A stretch of DNA of 64,000 nt from Tenrec ecaudatus (lineage: Eukaryota > Chordata > Mammalia > Afrosoricida > Tenrecidae). Positions 11,318 through 21,307 of the stretch are shown here, in pieces (position 1 is the stretch's first letter; each line of letters begins with the position of its first letter). The translations under genes were made by a program, and so were the position numbers. Location: positions 125,537,731 through 125,601,730 of the forward strand of contig NC_134535.1 in assembly GCF_050624435.1 (NCBI RefSeq), given 5' to 3'. Below the pieces are notes generated by a model that saw only the letters and a list, made by a program, of their open reading frames with translations, was not told the DNA's origin and searched no databases.

Positions 11318-11462
11318 TTGCATGATGCCTTATACCTGGTCCCTTTGGCAGCTCGTGATTGCACTGGATGGTGTGCTTCTTCCATGTGGGCTTTATTGCT
11401 TCTGAGCTAGATGGCCGCTTGTTCACCTTCAAGCCTTTAAGACCCCAGTGGCGGTAGTTCTT
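10610..11462 (-). mobile_element. Family E (L1-like 3' end) insertion with perfect target-site duplication
   Basis: The 15-bp sequence gtggcggtagttctt occurs at 10,610-10,624 and 11,448-11,462, bracketing an 823-bp antisense element. The element begins (as poly-T on +) at 10,625. In its own sense it ends 'gtatgagcccctaataaaat' plus poly-A, with an AATAAA signal. This proves retrotransposition of family E by target-primed reverse transcription. A minus-strand frame of about 210 codons (10,753-11,385) crosses most of it, but no known domain is seen. The likely class is the 3' end of an L1-type LINE. Confidence 0.85.
11284..11312. repeat. (AC)n microsatellite
   Basis: A pure CA/TG dinucleotide run inside the family E insertion. 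Confidence 0.95.
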
Positions 11463-12095
11463 CCAACATAGATTTGTTTGTTCTTTTAGCAGACTTGGGA
11501 CTTTCCGTATTCTTTGCCAACACCATAATTCAAATGCATCCATTGTCCCATCTTCCTTTTTGCATTGTCCAGCTTTTCCAAACATTTGAGGGGATTGAAA
11601 ATATCATGGCTTGTTTCAGGACCCCCCTCAAATTGACACTTTGCTCTTTCACACCTCAAACAGGCCTTGTGCAGCAGATTGGCACATGCAATGAAGCATT
11701 TGACTTCTTGACTGCTAACACTATGAACATTGAGCATAGATCCAAGTATAATGAAATCTTTGACTGCATCAGTATATATCATCACATTTTCTATTAATAC
11801 AGCTATGAAGGTTTTCTTTACATTGATTTGTAATCTACACTGACATCTTTGATATTCAGCAATAAGTATGTTAAGTCCTCCTCACTTTCAGCAAGCAAGT
11901 TTTTGTCATCTGCAAATCACAAGTTATTGGTGTTCTTTCTATTCTGATGCTGTGTTCTTCATATAGTGTGAATTTTCAGATTGTTTGCTCAATATATATA
12001 CATGATAAGTGTAAGGAAAGTATATAAACATGATTTATACTGTTCTGATGCCTCTTCTTTGTAAGGGTTCATTTGAGCACAATTAAGTGTTTGGG
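11463..12095 (-). mobile_element. Second RTE copy, continuation
   Basis: RTE reverse-transcriptase-region sequence in antisense continues exactly after the family E insertion ('aacatagatttgtttgttc', 'aacaccataattcaaatgc', 'ctgcaaatcacaagtt'). It ends near 'gagcacaattaagtgt'. Confidence 0.85.
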
Positions 12096-12116
12096 GTAGA
12101 GCTGGTTGAAAGTCAC

Positions 12117-12660
12117 CATGAGAAACCACCTCTTCTGGGGAGTTGTGGTAGTCACCTAATCTGGTGTCAATTTAAGGATTAAGAGTGCAGGGGTGGAGTC
12201 TAGGCTATCAATCTGGAGATCACCAATGAGACTTCTGTGTTGGCATGGCCTTCTGAGAATCCTGGGAAGTCTGGTACTTCCTCCTTGGGAGAGGTTGCAG
12301 AAGACAAGCCACATGGATGCAACCATACTTCTGAAGCTGGAGAAGCCACAGAGAGACACCTGCCAGTGCAGAGATGCTTACAATGCCACTGGACTCAGAG
12401 TTTCTACCCACTGGCTTGTGATTGTCCTGCATTTGGCTCCATTGCATGGGTTTTGTGAGTCTGAAGAGGACTTTATAGATTGCTATTAGACATGTGGACT
12501 AATATCGGACTTATTGACATGTTCTGGACTGGGTTTGGATGTTTTTTCCATGTTCAATTCCTCTTGTATATGAACCTCTCTCTTATAAACATATGCACAC
12601 TTATTAATTTGTTTCTCTATCACATTATAGTACCAGGAGTGGGGTACTGGAGATACAAAT
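12117..12660 (+). mobile_element. LTR-like dispersed repeat
   Basis: It begins near 'tgtggtagtcacctaat' and contains 'gtggagtctaggctatcaat'. The reverse complement of the same start ('gtaactaccaca') closes the copies at 42,770-43,337 and 43,338-43,761, so this is one family in both orientations. The class (LTR or DNA element) is not resolved. Confidence 0.5.
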
Positions 12661-13189
12661 CATAAAAATGGAGAGTAGATGTTTGTTTGACATCTGCCTC
12701 ATAGCAGTGTTTTCCTTTGGCTAGCCAGAAGTCAGATATATCCTTGCAGTTTACTGAGTTGTTTTCTAGAAAGAATATGGGAAGTTGAAACTTTGATTAT
12801 TTTATATGGTTGTAGTCTTTGTTCATGCCTGTGTGCAATGGTAAAAATGAAGGTTGCTAATGTATATTTTGAGCTCAGGGGTAGAAATTGCCATTTGAAT
12901 TTCTCAGAAACCATGCTGCTGAAGGAAAATGGCTGACAGAAGCTCAAACTGGCTAACAGAAAGCATGGATCTATTTTGAGCTCCAAGGCTTAATCCCATA
13001 TTTTTGTATAAATAGAATAGTTTAGATAAGGATTTAGATAAACTGAATAAGGACTGAACTTGACTATTTTAAAATTGACTTTAGTGTCTGTTGCTACTTT
13101 GATTCTACTTTGTTTATACTGATTTCTCCTGCTTATTGTTATTGATATAATGGTTGAAAGAAATTATTAGGAAAGTATGAAAATAGAGC
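12661..13189. other. Unassigned AT-rich sequence
   Basis: No gene or recognisable repeat was found. Confidence 0.45.
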
Positions 13190-13435
13190 TTGTAAGCCCA
13201 CTTGCCTTGAGCCATTAATTGTATCATTAGATGGGTTTAGGACGCACCAGCAGACAAGTCTCTGAAAAGATAAGCTCCACCCAGTATTTTGGAGTACTCA
13301 GACATTTGTATTCCAAGAGACTTGCTTGGGGGCAAGCTTGACAGATTGAAGATATATAGATCTCTTTCTCATACATAAATGTGTTCCCATGGATTTGCTT
13401 CTCTAGTCTACCCAGACTTACACAGGTGTATGTCT
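13190..13435 (+). mobile_element. LTR-like repeat, 3' end
   Basis: It ends with 'ttctctagtctacccagact', the reverse complement of the starts of the 14,402 and 42,770 copies. Only part of the unit is present. Confidence 0.45.
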
Positions 13436-14401
13436 AGTACAATTTAGTAGTCATAAATATGGTTACAGATGTGTCTCATACTAAGAGAGCAGTTGCTTTC
13501 CTCCAAGAGAAAGAGTGACAACCTTGGGAGAAAGCAAAAACCTACAGATTAAAAATCTAATCAAACCTCAAAAAGTTTAAGCCAAAGAATAATAATATAA
13601 CATATCATAATCAAATTTCTGAACACACAAGGAAGAAAAAATAATTATATAAGTGAAAGAAAAGTGACACATTGCCACAGAGGAGAATAATAATTGATTT
13701 CCCATTGGAAGATCAGAAGTAGAACAGCATTTTCTAAGAGCTAAAGAAAATAAACAACCCACACTTTTATATATAGACAAAATACCCTAATGGAGTAAAG
13801 ATGAATTTGACTTCAAGATAAAGTAAATAAAAGAATTTATGACCAGTATATATGTCTTAAAAGAATAGCTAAATGAATTTATTCTTACAAAAAAGGAAAT
13901 TACAGCAAAAACAAACAAACAAATACATCTCCAGGATTATCAACAACAAAGAGAAATAGAAGGAATAAATATATGAGCAAATATAGTGAATTTCACTTCT
14001 GCTCTTAACATTTAAAAAAATGTTTAACCAATAGCTGATGTAGTTCTAAATATATGTAGAGGATATATTTAAGACAACTTTATGACAAAGAGAGAGTAAA
14101 GAGAACTAATGGAGGTAATATTTCTAAATTTCACCATAAGCAGCAAAGTATTAATAACAGTATATTGTGATCATTTAAAGATAAATAGCTATAATAACTC
14201 TACAAAGAGCTATGCTTAAAAACACTAGTTACAATAAAATAGATTTTTTTAATGTCCAAGTAATCCATAGGAAGGTAGGGGAAAAAAACAAAATTAAAAA
14301 AATGAAGAAGCAAAGTATCAATAAAATCCCTAATGCATAAACAAACACATTGAATGTAAATGGTCTAAATATATTAATTAAATGACAGACATTATGTATT
14401 C

Positions 14402-14818
14402 ACCTGGGTAGACTAGAAAAACAAATTCAGTGACATCATATATGTGTAAGAAAGAGCTTCATATCAAGGAGCAATTGGATATCAAGAAAACATCCCAACC
14501 TAGGTCCAAATCAAGCCTGTCACAAATCTGATATTAATACATAAATCCCCTGTCAGACTTACACAATTACAGCAATGATGGAAAATGCAGGAAGATCGCA
14601 GGCTGGTTTTTGCAAAATCTTTTGGCTCCAATGCCAATGGAAGCATCACAAGGACCTGGCAGGTCTGAACCGCCTAGCTCATCAACAGGAAGGTGAAGCA
14701 GAGTGTGTGTAGCCTGGCTCCAGGGAGAAAGAGAGACCAGCCAATTATCTTGGTTGCCCTTCAATAGAGCTGCAACCTGATTGACAGGCTAAACTGTCCA
14801 CACATTCCTGAGGGAGTC
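14402..14818 (-). mobile_element. LTR-like dispersed repeat
   Basis: It starts 'cctgggtagactagaaaaac' and includes 'gattgacaggctaaactgtc'. It is the same family as 43,338-43,761, lying antisense within the L1 remnant. Confidence 0.5.
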
Positions 14819-15079
14819 ACGTTGACACAAAAGAACTAGCCATCCCAGATTTATAGAATAGATTTTTTAATTGCCTACCTATATGTGCTTGAAATATAAA
14901 ATTTAGTTTTTCAACAAGCCTAATCAAAGTGACCCATCTGCAAATCTCCTACTTTAAAAAGCACAAAGAAGCCACAAATTATCAATTTGGAAACGAAAGT
15001 AACGTTATCTCTCTGATTCAATGCTCATTATAATTATTATAAGAAGATTTTATAAATAACTATGCTAGTAAATTTAGGA

Positions 15080-15275
15080 GGAAGCTCTATGGTGTAGTGA
15101 TCAGGTTTTGGGCTTCTAACTGCAAGCTCTGCAGTTCAAAACCACCAACTGTTCTGGAAGAAAAAGGCTTTCTCCTCTTGTAAAGAGTTACTGTCTTGGA
15201 AACATACACGGTTACTCTATCTCTTAGGGTTGTTATAAGTCAGCATCAACTTGATGGCAGTGAGTTTGGCCTTGA
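15080..15275 (+). mobile_element. AfroSINE
   Basis: A nearly full sense copy: a tRNA-like head ('ggtgtagtgatcaggttttg'), then a middle ('gttcaaaaccaccaactg'), then a tail ('cagcatcaacttgatggcag') that matches the RTE 3' end. Confidence 0.8.
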
Positions 15276-15777
15276 CTTTGGAGCCAATTTAGTTACAGGT
15301 ATTATTTAAGAACATAACTTAACAAAACAGAATCAAGAAGAAAGAGGAATAAGCCTACTTCTATTAAATAAATTGAATAGTTAATTAAAAATGACAAAAC
15401 TTAAAACCTCCAACAGGTGATTGAAATTAATAAAATGAGATGAAGCACAATATGTGTGAACTATTGAATAGAAAACTGATCTACTCTGTAAGCTTTCACC
15501 CAACTAACAATAAAAAATTGAAAAGATAAAACAAACTTTTAATAGTAACAGCAAAAACAAACCCTCCAGCAAAAAAAATTTAAACTCAGATGATATCCAA
15601 GGAAAATTATTTCAAATAGTCAAGGAATATTGAATGCAACTCTTATGCAAACTTCACCAAGAACAAAATAGAGAATGGACAATCAAATGCTCAAGGAAAG
15701 AAATTACAGAGCAATAAACCTAAAGCCAGCATATTAATATTTTAAACAAACCACACACATTGATATAAGACACAGTT

Positions 15778-16590
15778 AATCGCGCTTGTGCCTGATGATT
15801 AACAGTAGAACAATATCAACAATATCATAGGTCTCTCCATTGGTTCAGCTCGCAGGATCCTGACTGAAGGACTAAAGTGGAGCAAACATTCTGTCCCCTG
15901 GGCTCAGTTGTATGTAAGAGCAGAGATGTCACTGGAGATCTTAAACTGTGGGATCAAGTCCCTGGTAGATTTCTGTGGAGAATTGTAACACGAGATGAAA
16001 CATGGCTTTGCTGGTATCATTCTAAAGGCAAAACACAATCAAACAATGGCTACCAAGAGGAGGACATAGTCCAGTCAGAACAAAAGTGGACCAGTCAAGA
16101 GCAAAGGTCAGGAAAGCAGTTTCAGGGAATGCTCAAGCATTTTGCTTGTTGACTTTCTAGAGAGTCAGAGAACAATAACGTCTGCTTGCAAGCGGAATGT
16201 TTTGAAAAACTACTCAACACTGTAGTAGAATAATCCCTAAGAAAACCTTACCAGAGCATCCTGTACCACAAATTCGCCTGCTCATTCTTCTCACCAAACA
16301 AGGAAAATTCTGCAAGAATTTTACTGGGAAATGATTAGACGTCACCTTACAGTCATGACTTGGCTCTTTCTGGCTTCTTTTTGTTTCTTAATCTTAATAA
16401 TTTTAAAAGTTAAGTGTTAAAAAGAATGTGTTGACCTGGTTAAATTCCCAAGAATTCACATTTTTAGAGATGGATTAAATGGCTGTGATAGCTTACAAAA
16501 TGTCTTGACTTTGATGCGGCTTATGTTAAGAAATAAAGTCTATACTTCTAATTTTTATCTTTTAATTCTATTTTTTCAATACTATTTTAA
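15778..16590 (+). mobile_element. Mariner transposon relic, copy 1
   Basis: The conceptual translation contains mariner transposase landmarks: SARRILTEGLKWSKHS-like text near 15,845-15,890 and VTRDETWLCWYHSKGK near 15,985-16,030. The latter carries the DE(T)W block around the first catalytic aspartate. Frameshifts and stops destroy the ORF. The 3' part ('gttaaattcccaagaattca') matches the second copy at 51,230-52,490. Confidence 0.75.
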
Positions 16591-16804
16591 AGTCTACTCC
16601 TATATGAGAATGGCATTCAAAAAATAAACCCACACATATATGGGCAAGTGATTTTCAATGAACAATACGTGATAGTTAGGTTTTATGTCAGCTTGTCTGG
16701 GCCAGGATGTTCCCATGATAGGGTCTAACAAATGTGGTGAATTCCACAATGGCATCTTCTGTGAAGCAGCCAAGCAAATGTGGATAAAATGGAGTAGAAT
16801 ATCC

Positions 16805-17438
16805 CCTCCTTCATCTGGTCATAGCCATCCCCTGACAGAAGGGCTACAAGAAAGAGCCGAGCCAAACAGGGTGCAGTATAGCACTAAAAACACCCATAAC
16901 TTTCCTCTAGTTCTTTATTGCTTCCATCCCTCCCCACGCCCCACCAACCCCCACTGTCATGACCCCACTTCTACCTTACAAATCCAGCTAGATCAGAGCA
17001 GGTACATTGGTACAGACAAGAGCTCACAATACTGGGAATCCATGACAGACAAAGCCCTCAGGACCAATACTGAGAGTAGGGATACCAGGACGGTAAGAGG
17101 AAGGTTGTGGAAGGAAAGGGGAAACTGATTACAATGATGGACATATCACACACACACACACACCCCAGGGGGACGGACAACAGAAAAGTGGGTGAAGGGA
17201 GACAGTGGTCGGTGTAAGACATGAAAAAAATAATTTATAAATTATCAAGGGATCTCATGAAGGAGGAAGGGTGGGGGAGCGGGGACAATGAGCTGCAACC
17301 AAGGGCTCAAGTAGAGAGAAAATGCTTTGAAAATGATGATGGCAACATATGTACAAATGTGCTTGACACAATGGATCTCTGTATGGACTGTGATAAGAGT
17401 TTTAAGAACTTCCCAAGAAAATGATTTTTTTTAATCTA
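16805..17438 (+). mobile_element. Family E copy
   Basis: Sense 3' part, from 'catcccctgacagaagggct' to 'gtgataagagttttaagaac' plus a T/A-rich tail. It keeps an open frame over much of 16,685-17,128 that resembles the frame of the other copies (the element starts at about 16,805). A short (AC)n run lies at 17,149-17,162. Confidence 0.75.
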
Positions 17439-17675
17439 GTCATAGCTTTGATAGAGGGAGGTTTCATTAGGTGTGCGGCCTACTCTTAGTATAGATTGAC
17501 TATGAGGAAGCTACTTCACTTCTGCTGGTTCTAGATCCTGCATCTGCTTGTCCACCTTCTGTTATATCTTCTGCCAATCCCTGAAGCCATCAGTGGTCTG
17601 CCAACTTTGAATTCATTCAGCTGAACCCAGAATCACTGAGGTCTGCATCCTGTGGTCCTCCTGCTCCATCTACAT

Positions 17676-17857
17676 CAGTGGTTCTCAAACCATTTGGTGT
17701 TAGAATGACCCTTTCACAGGGGTCGCCTGATTCATAACAGTAGGAAAATTATAGTTAAGTAGCAACAAAAATAATTTCATGGTTGGGGGGGGGGTGTCAC
17801 CACATCAGGAGGTACTGTTTTAAAGGGTCATGGCATTAGGAAGGTTGATAACCACTG
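17676..17857 (+). mobile_element. SPIN-like hAT element, copy 2, with perfect TSD
   Basis: It begins CAGTGGTTCTCAAACC and ends GGTTGATAACCACTG. The identical octamer atctacat flanks it at 17,668-17,675 and 17,858-17,865. It has no coding capacity. The perfect TSD and ends indicate a well-preserved insertion. Confidence 0.9.
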
Positions 17858-17865
17858 ATCTACAT

Positions 17866-18219
17866 GGAAGAAAAATCATCATTACCTTGGGATAGGCCAA
17901 ATTTTCTTCAATAAGACACAGAAAGCAACTAACAGTAAACGAAAAAATATATCTTAGTTTAAAGCATTTTTCTCTTTAAGAGAAAACCTTAAGAAGTGAA
18001 AAGGTAGACCCCCAAGACTAGGAATGAATATTTACATCAAATAAATCTGGCATGCATGCCTACTTATATTTATATATGTCAGATATATCCAAAATACATA
18101 AAGAATCTATTAAGCATAGTAATGTGGTTTCAGAATGAGGATGGGGGAGACAACGACGACAATTGGACAACAGTGGAAGGTGGTAGACTAGAATATACCA
18201 TGCGATGTTGGATTTAAAT
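17866..18219. other. Unassigned sequence
   Basis: No gene was recognised. It is A-rich and weakly L1-like near 17,930. Confidence 0.4.
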
Positions 18220-18230
18220 TTAAGTCATTA

Positions 18231-18862
18231 CATTCCCTTATAGAAGGGTGGTGGGGAGGAGATGAGCCAGTCAGGGTGCACTGTAGCAATGATGAAACAT
18301 ACAACTTTCCTCTAGTTCTTAAATGCTTCCTCGCTGTCTCCCTCCCCCCCACTATCATGATCCCAATTCTAACTTACAAATCTGGCCAGACAAGAGGATG
18401 TACACTAGTACAGATTGAACTGGAAACACAGGGAATCCAGGACATATGATCCCTTCAGCTCCAGTGCTGAGAGTGGCAATACCGGGAGGGTGGTGTGGAA
18501 AGGGGGAACAGATTGCAAGGATCTATATATGTCCTCCTCCCTGGGGGATGGACAACTGAAAAGTGGGTGAGTGGAGACGTCGGACATTTTAAGATATGAC
18601 AAAATAGTAATAATTTATAAATTATCAAGGATTCATGAGGGAGAGGAGGGAGGAGGGAAAATGAGGAGCTGATGCCAAGGGCTTAAGTGGAGAGCAAATG
18701 ATTTGAGAATGATGAGGACAATGATTGTACAAATGTGCTTTACACAGATGATGTATGTATGGATTGTGATAAGAGTTGTATGAGCCCCAAACAAAATTAT
18801 TTTTTAAAAATTTGAGAGGTAACAAACAAATAGCAATAAATACCAAATTTGCTGCAAAAAAA
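18231..18862 (+). mobile_element. Family E copy with target duplication
   Basis: This is the sense 3' end of family E, from 'cattcccttatagaagggtg' through 'gtatgagccccaaacaaaat' and an A-rich extension. The 11-mer ttaagtcatta occurs directly before (18,220-18,230) and after (18,863-18,873), fitting a target-site duplication. Confidence 0.75.
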
Positions 18863-18904
18863 TTAAGTCATTAAAGATGACTATAATTTCAGAATGTATT
18901 TCTG

Positions 18905-18906
18905 GT

Positions 18907-18945
<39 letters not shown>

Positions 18946-18946
18946 C
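18905..18946. repeat. (GT)n microsatellite
   Basis: A TG dinucleotide run, slightly interrupted at both ends. Confidence 0.95.
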
Positions 18947-18949
18947 GTC

Positions 18950-19115
18950 TTTGACTCTGGTGGCATAGTGATTACACATTGGGTTGCTAACTACACGTTC
19001 TGCAGTTTGAAACCACTACCTGCTCCCCAGGAGAAAGAATGGGCTTTCTACTCCCAGAGAGCCTGAGAAACGCACAGGAGCACCTGTCCTATAAGGTGAC
19101 TCTGAGTTTATTTTT
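18950..19115 (+). mobile_element. AfroSINE
   Basis: Sense copy: 'ctggtggcatagtgattaca' head, 'gcagtttgaaaccactacc' middle, and a tail truncated near 'aaggtgactctgag'. Confidence 0.8.
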
Positions 19116-19155
19116 GGCTTGTTGTGTATGTATCTGTGTGTACGTGTACATACTT

Positions 19156-19368
19156 ACTCCAAAATTCACGGCCATCGAGTCCATGCTGACTCATAGCGAC
19201 CCTATAGCACAGGGTAGAACTGCCTCTGTGAGCTTCCCAAGACAGCAACTCCGCAAGAGTAGACAGCCTCATCTTTCTTCCGCGAAAGGCTGGTGGTTTC
19301 AAACTGCTTACATTGAAGGTCGAAGCCAAAGGCGTCTTAACCACGACACCACCAGAGCTACCAACAGG
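19156..19368 (-). mobile_element. AfroSINE, near full length
   Basis: Antisense. The 3' end 'cggccatcgagtccatgctg' followed by 'actcatagcgaccctatagc' is close to the RTE-derived tail. The head ends 'aaccacgacaccaccagagc'. With copy 18,950-19,115 it forms an inverted SINE pair. Confidence 0.85.
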
Positions 19369-19796
19369 ATATAAACATCCTCACAAACAGCTGCTTATTT
19401 ATTAAAATACTGGTGTGGTATGACAATTTATTTAGAGGTGACTTTTTTTTTTAGCTGCTACAGAAAGAATGACGAATCTGAAGAATAAAGAAAAAATGTG
19501 ATCCTCTCTTTTCAACCCTTCCTTATAGAGTTAGAGCGGCCAACAGTGCATCCTCTGGGCTAATACACTGCTAGGTGCTTCATTGTTTTAGGGCCAGGCC
19601 ACACATTGTCAGACTCCCAAAAGATAGCCCGCAAACAGATCTTTTGAGATAATTCCAAGGCTAGGTGGGACTGAAGTGGATTTGATGACATGAAAGAGAG
19701 TCACTGGTGACCCAGCAGAGAAAGTAGGGCTTTCCCTCAGATGGGGAACAGGAAGACAAACTGGTTTTCAAGAAGGCAATACCAGTCTGGTCTTAC
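19369..19796. other. Unassigned sequence
   Basis: Would be intron of the candidate minus-strand gene. No repeat was recognised. Confidence 0.35.
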
Positions 19797-19992
19797 CTGA
19801 TTGTGGTTTCCTGTCTGAGGAAACACCTGGAGGACACCTGTGGAGAATGACTGTGAAGCGAGAGGTTTGTGCTGAAATTGCTGGCGAAGCAGAGGAGGTC
19901 ATTACCAGAACAACTAGAGAGGTTACTAAAATTGGGAGGGTTTTACTACTCCTTCTCTGGCTCATTCCCAGAACTACCAACTCTATTCCCAT
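19797..19992 (-). CDS. Candidate first exon with signal-peptide-like start, unidentified gene
   Basis: On the minus strand an ATG at 19,992 opens a frame of 196 nt closing at a strong donor (tcag|gtaaga), phase 1. From an inner methionine (about residue 10) the peptide has a basic start (SQRRSSK) and a hydrophobic core (LPILVTSLVVLVM). An S/A/P-rich segment follows that could hold a signal-peptidase site, then about 30 hydrophilic residues. A CCAAT motif lies just upstream on the minus strand (near 20,015). Phase 1 would suit joining to Ig or SRCR exons, but no following minus-strand exon was recognised. A chance frame cannot be excluded. Confidence 0.22.
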
Positions 19993-20518
19993 GTAATAAA
20001 TTAAAAATTGATTGGTTAATTTAGCAGGGGCCCACTAGAACCTTGTTCAATACTTACAGGAAATGTCTGTTCTGTTAAGTGTTTCTTTGGCAGATCATTC
20101 CCCAAATGTCCAATAACAATCATAACCATTGGTTCCTCCAATGCATCTCAGAGGCTGGGAGCTGGTTCCCTGTGCACCTTTATAACTCCTCACTAACTCC
20201 TGTAAATGGTCATCACCACAGAGCTGCCTGGTGCCTTCGTGACTTTCAGCTCAGCAAGCAAGCTGCATTGACTTCTACTCGCAACCCATGTCTCTATCTA
20301 TCCCAGGAGCTGAGCAAGCCCAAACCCTGATAGGAAAGAGCATGTGTGTCATGAAAATGGTAGAAACTATGGGTATGATTGCTTAGTGAAGATTTGACTC
20401 CCTGTGACTTGGCCTATCCACCCTAAGCAACAACTTCTGCAAATTGCCCTGTAGTGACCATTTATGGGAATCCCAACCATTGCAAGAGGGCATTGACAAA
20501 GCCGTGTGTCATACAGAG
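19993..20518. other. Unassigned sequence
   Basis: No exon or repeat is recognised apart from the CCAAT motif noted for the minus-strand candidate. Confidence 0.4.
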
Positions 20519-20718
20519 GATCCCTGGTGATGCAATGAGGTAAGCACTGGGCTGTTAACCCACAGGTTGGTGGTTCAAACCCAGCAGTCTTTCCATACCA
20601 AAAAGATGAGGCTATCTGCTTCCATACATTTGCAGCACCAGAAATCCTATGGAGCAGTTCTATTCTTTCCTCTAGGGTGACTATGAGTGGAAACTGACTT
20701 CATGGCAGTGGGGCCAGA
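20519..20718 (+). mobile_element. AfroSINE
   Basis: Sense copy: 'atccctggtgatgcaatgag' head, 'ggtggttcaaacccagcag' middle, and a diverged 'actgacttcatggcagtgg' tail. Confidence 0.8.
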
Positions 20719-20819
20719 AGTGCATGTATTCAATGGAAGAATACATGATTGGGTGGGTAGATTGGAATTCACAACACGGTAGGCTTTTCATCTTTCCTGA
20801 AAAGAGGCAGGTTATAAAA

Positions 20820-20973
20820 CAATAGCTCTCAACCTGTGGGTCACAACCCCTTTGGGGATTGAAGGACCCTTTCACAGGGGTCACCCAATTCATAATAGTA
20901 GCAAAATTACTGTTATGAAGTAGCAATGGAACTGTATGAAAGGGTCATGTATTAGGAAGGTTGAGAACCACTG
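20820..20973 (+). mobile_element. SPIN-like hAT element, copy 3 (internally deleted)
   Basis: It ends in GGTTGAGAACCACTG and has the interior 'ggaccctttcacaggggtca' and 'gcaaaattactgttatgaag'. The left end is diverged (CAATAGCTCTCAACC) and no convincing TSD remains. Confidence 0.75.
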
Positions 20974-21027
20974 CTGCGAAACATACATGATTTGGAGTGG
21001 GTCAAGGAATTCAGGGGTAATGGGAGC

Positions 21028-21190
21028 CCTAGTGATACATTAAGTTACCCATTAGGCTGCTAACAACAAGGTCAGTGGTTCAAACCCACCACTCTCGTAA
21101 AGATTTAAAACTTCAGAAACCCACAAGAGGAATTCTACTCTGATTTTCAGGGTCACTACCAGTCGGAATTCACTCAATGACAGTGAATGA
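21028..21190 (+). mobile_element. AfroSINE
   Basis: Sense copy with 'aggctgctaacaacaaggtc', 'gtggttcaaacccaccactc' and the tail 'ccagtcggaattcactcaat'. Confidence 0.8.
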
Positions 21191-21307
21191 ATAGTATAAT
21201 TGGCCTAAAATCCTCTGAGCACTCATATTGTACAGGCAGTAGGAATATTAATTGTATTGATCAAATGGGAGCTCACATTCTCTAGTGTTTAATTCTGTAC
21301 CAGGCAC

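Larger units (their letters stand above)
13550..15775 (+). mobile_element. LINE-1 ORF2 remnant, interrupted twice
   Basis: A-rich sense sequence matches mammalian L1 ORF2: 'cattgaatgtaaatggtcta' near 14,350, then 'ataagaagattttataaat' near 15,040, and 'cagatgatatccaagg' with following text near 15,585. Stops are everywhere. An LTR-like repeat (14,402-14,818) and an AfroSINE (15,080-15,275) are inserted. Confidence 0.65.

Noticed and set aside
10753..11385. 210-codon minus-strand frame considered as a host gene
   Set aside because: It lies entirely inside a family E insertion with target-site duplications and includes a translated CA microsatellite.
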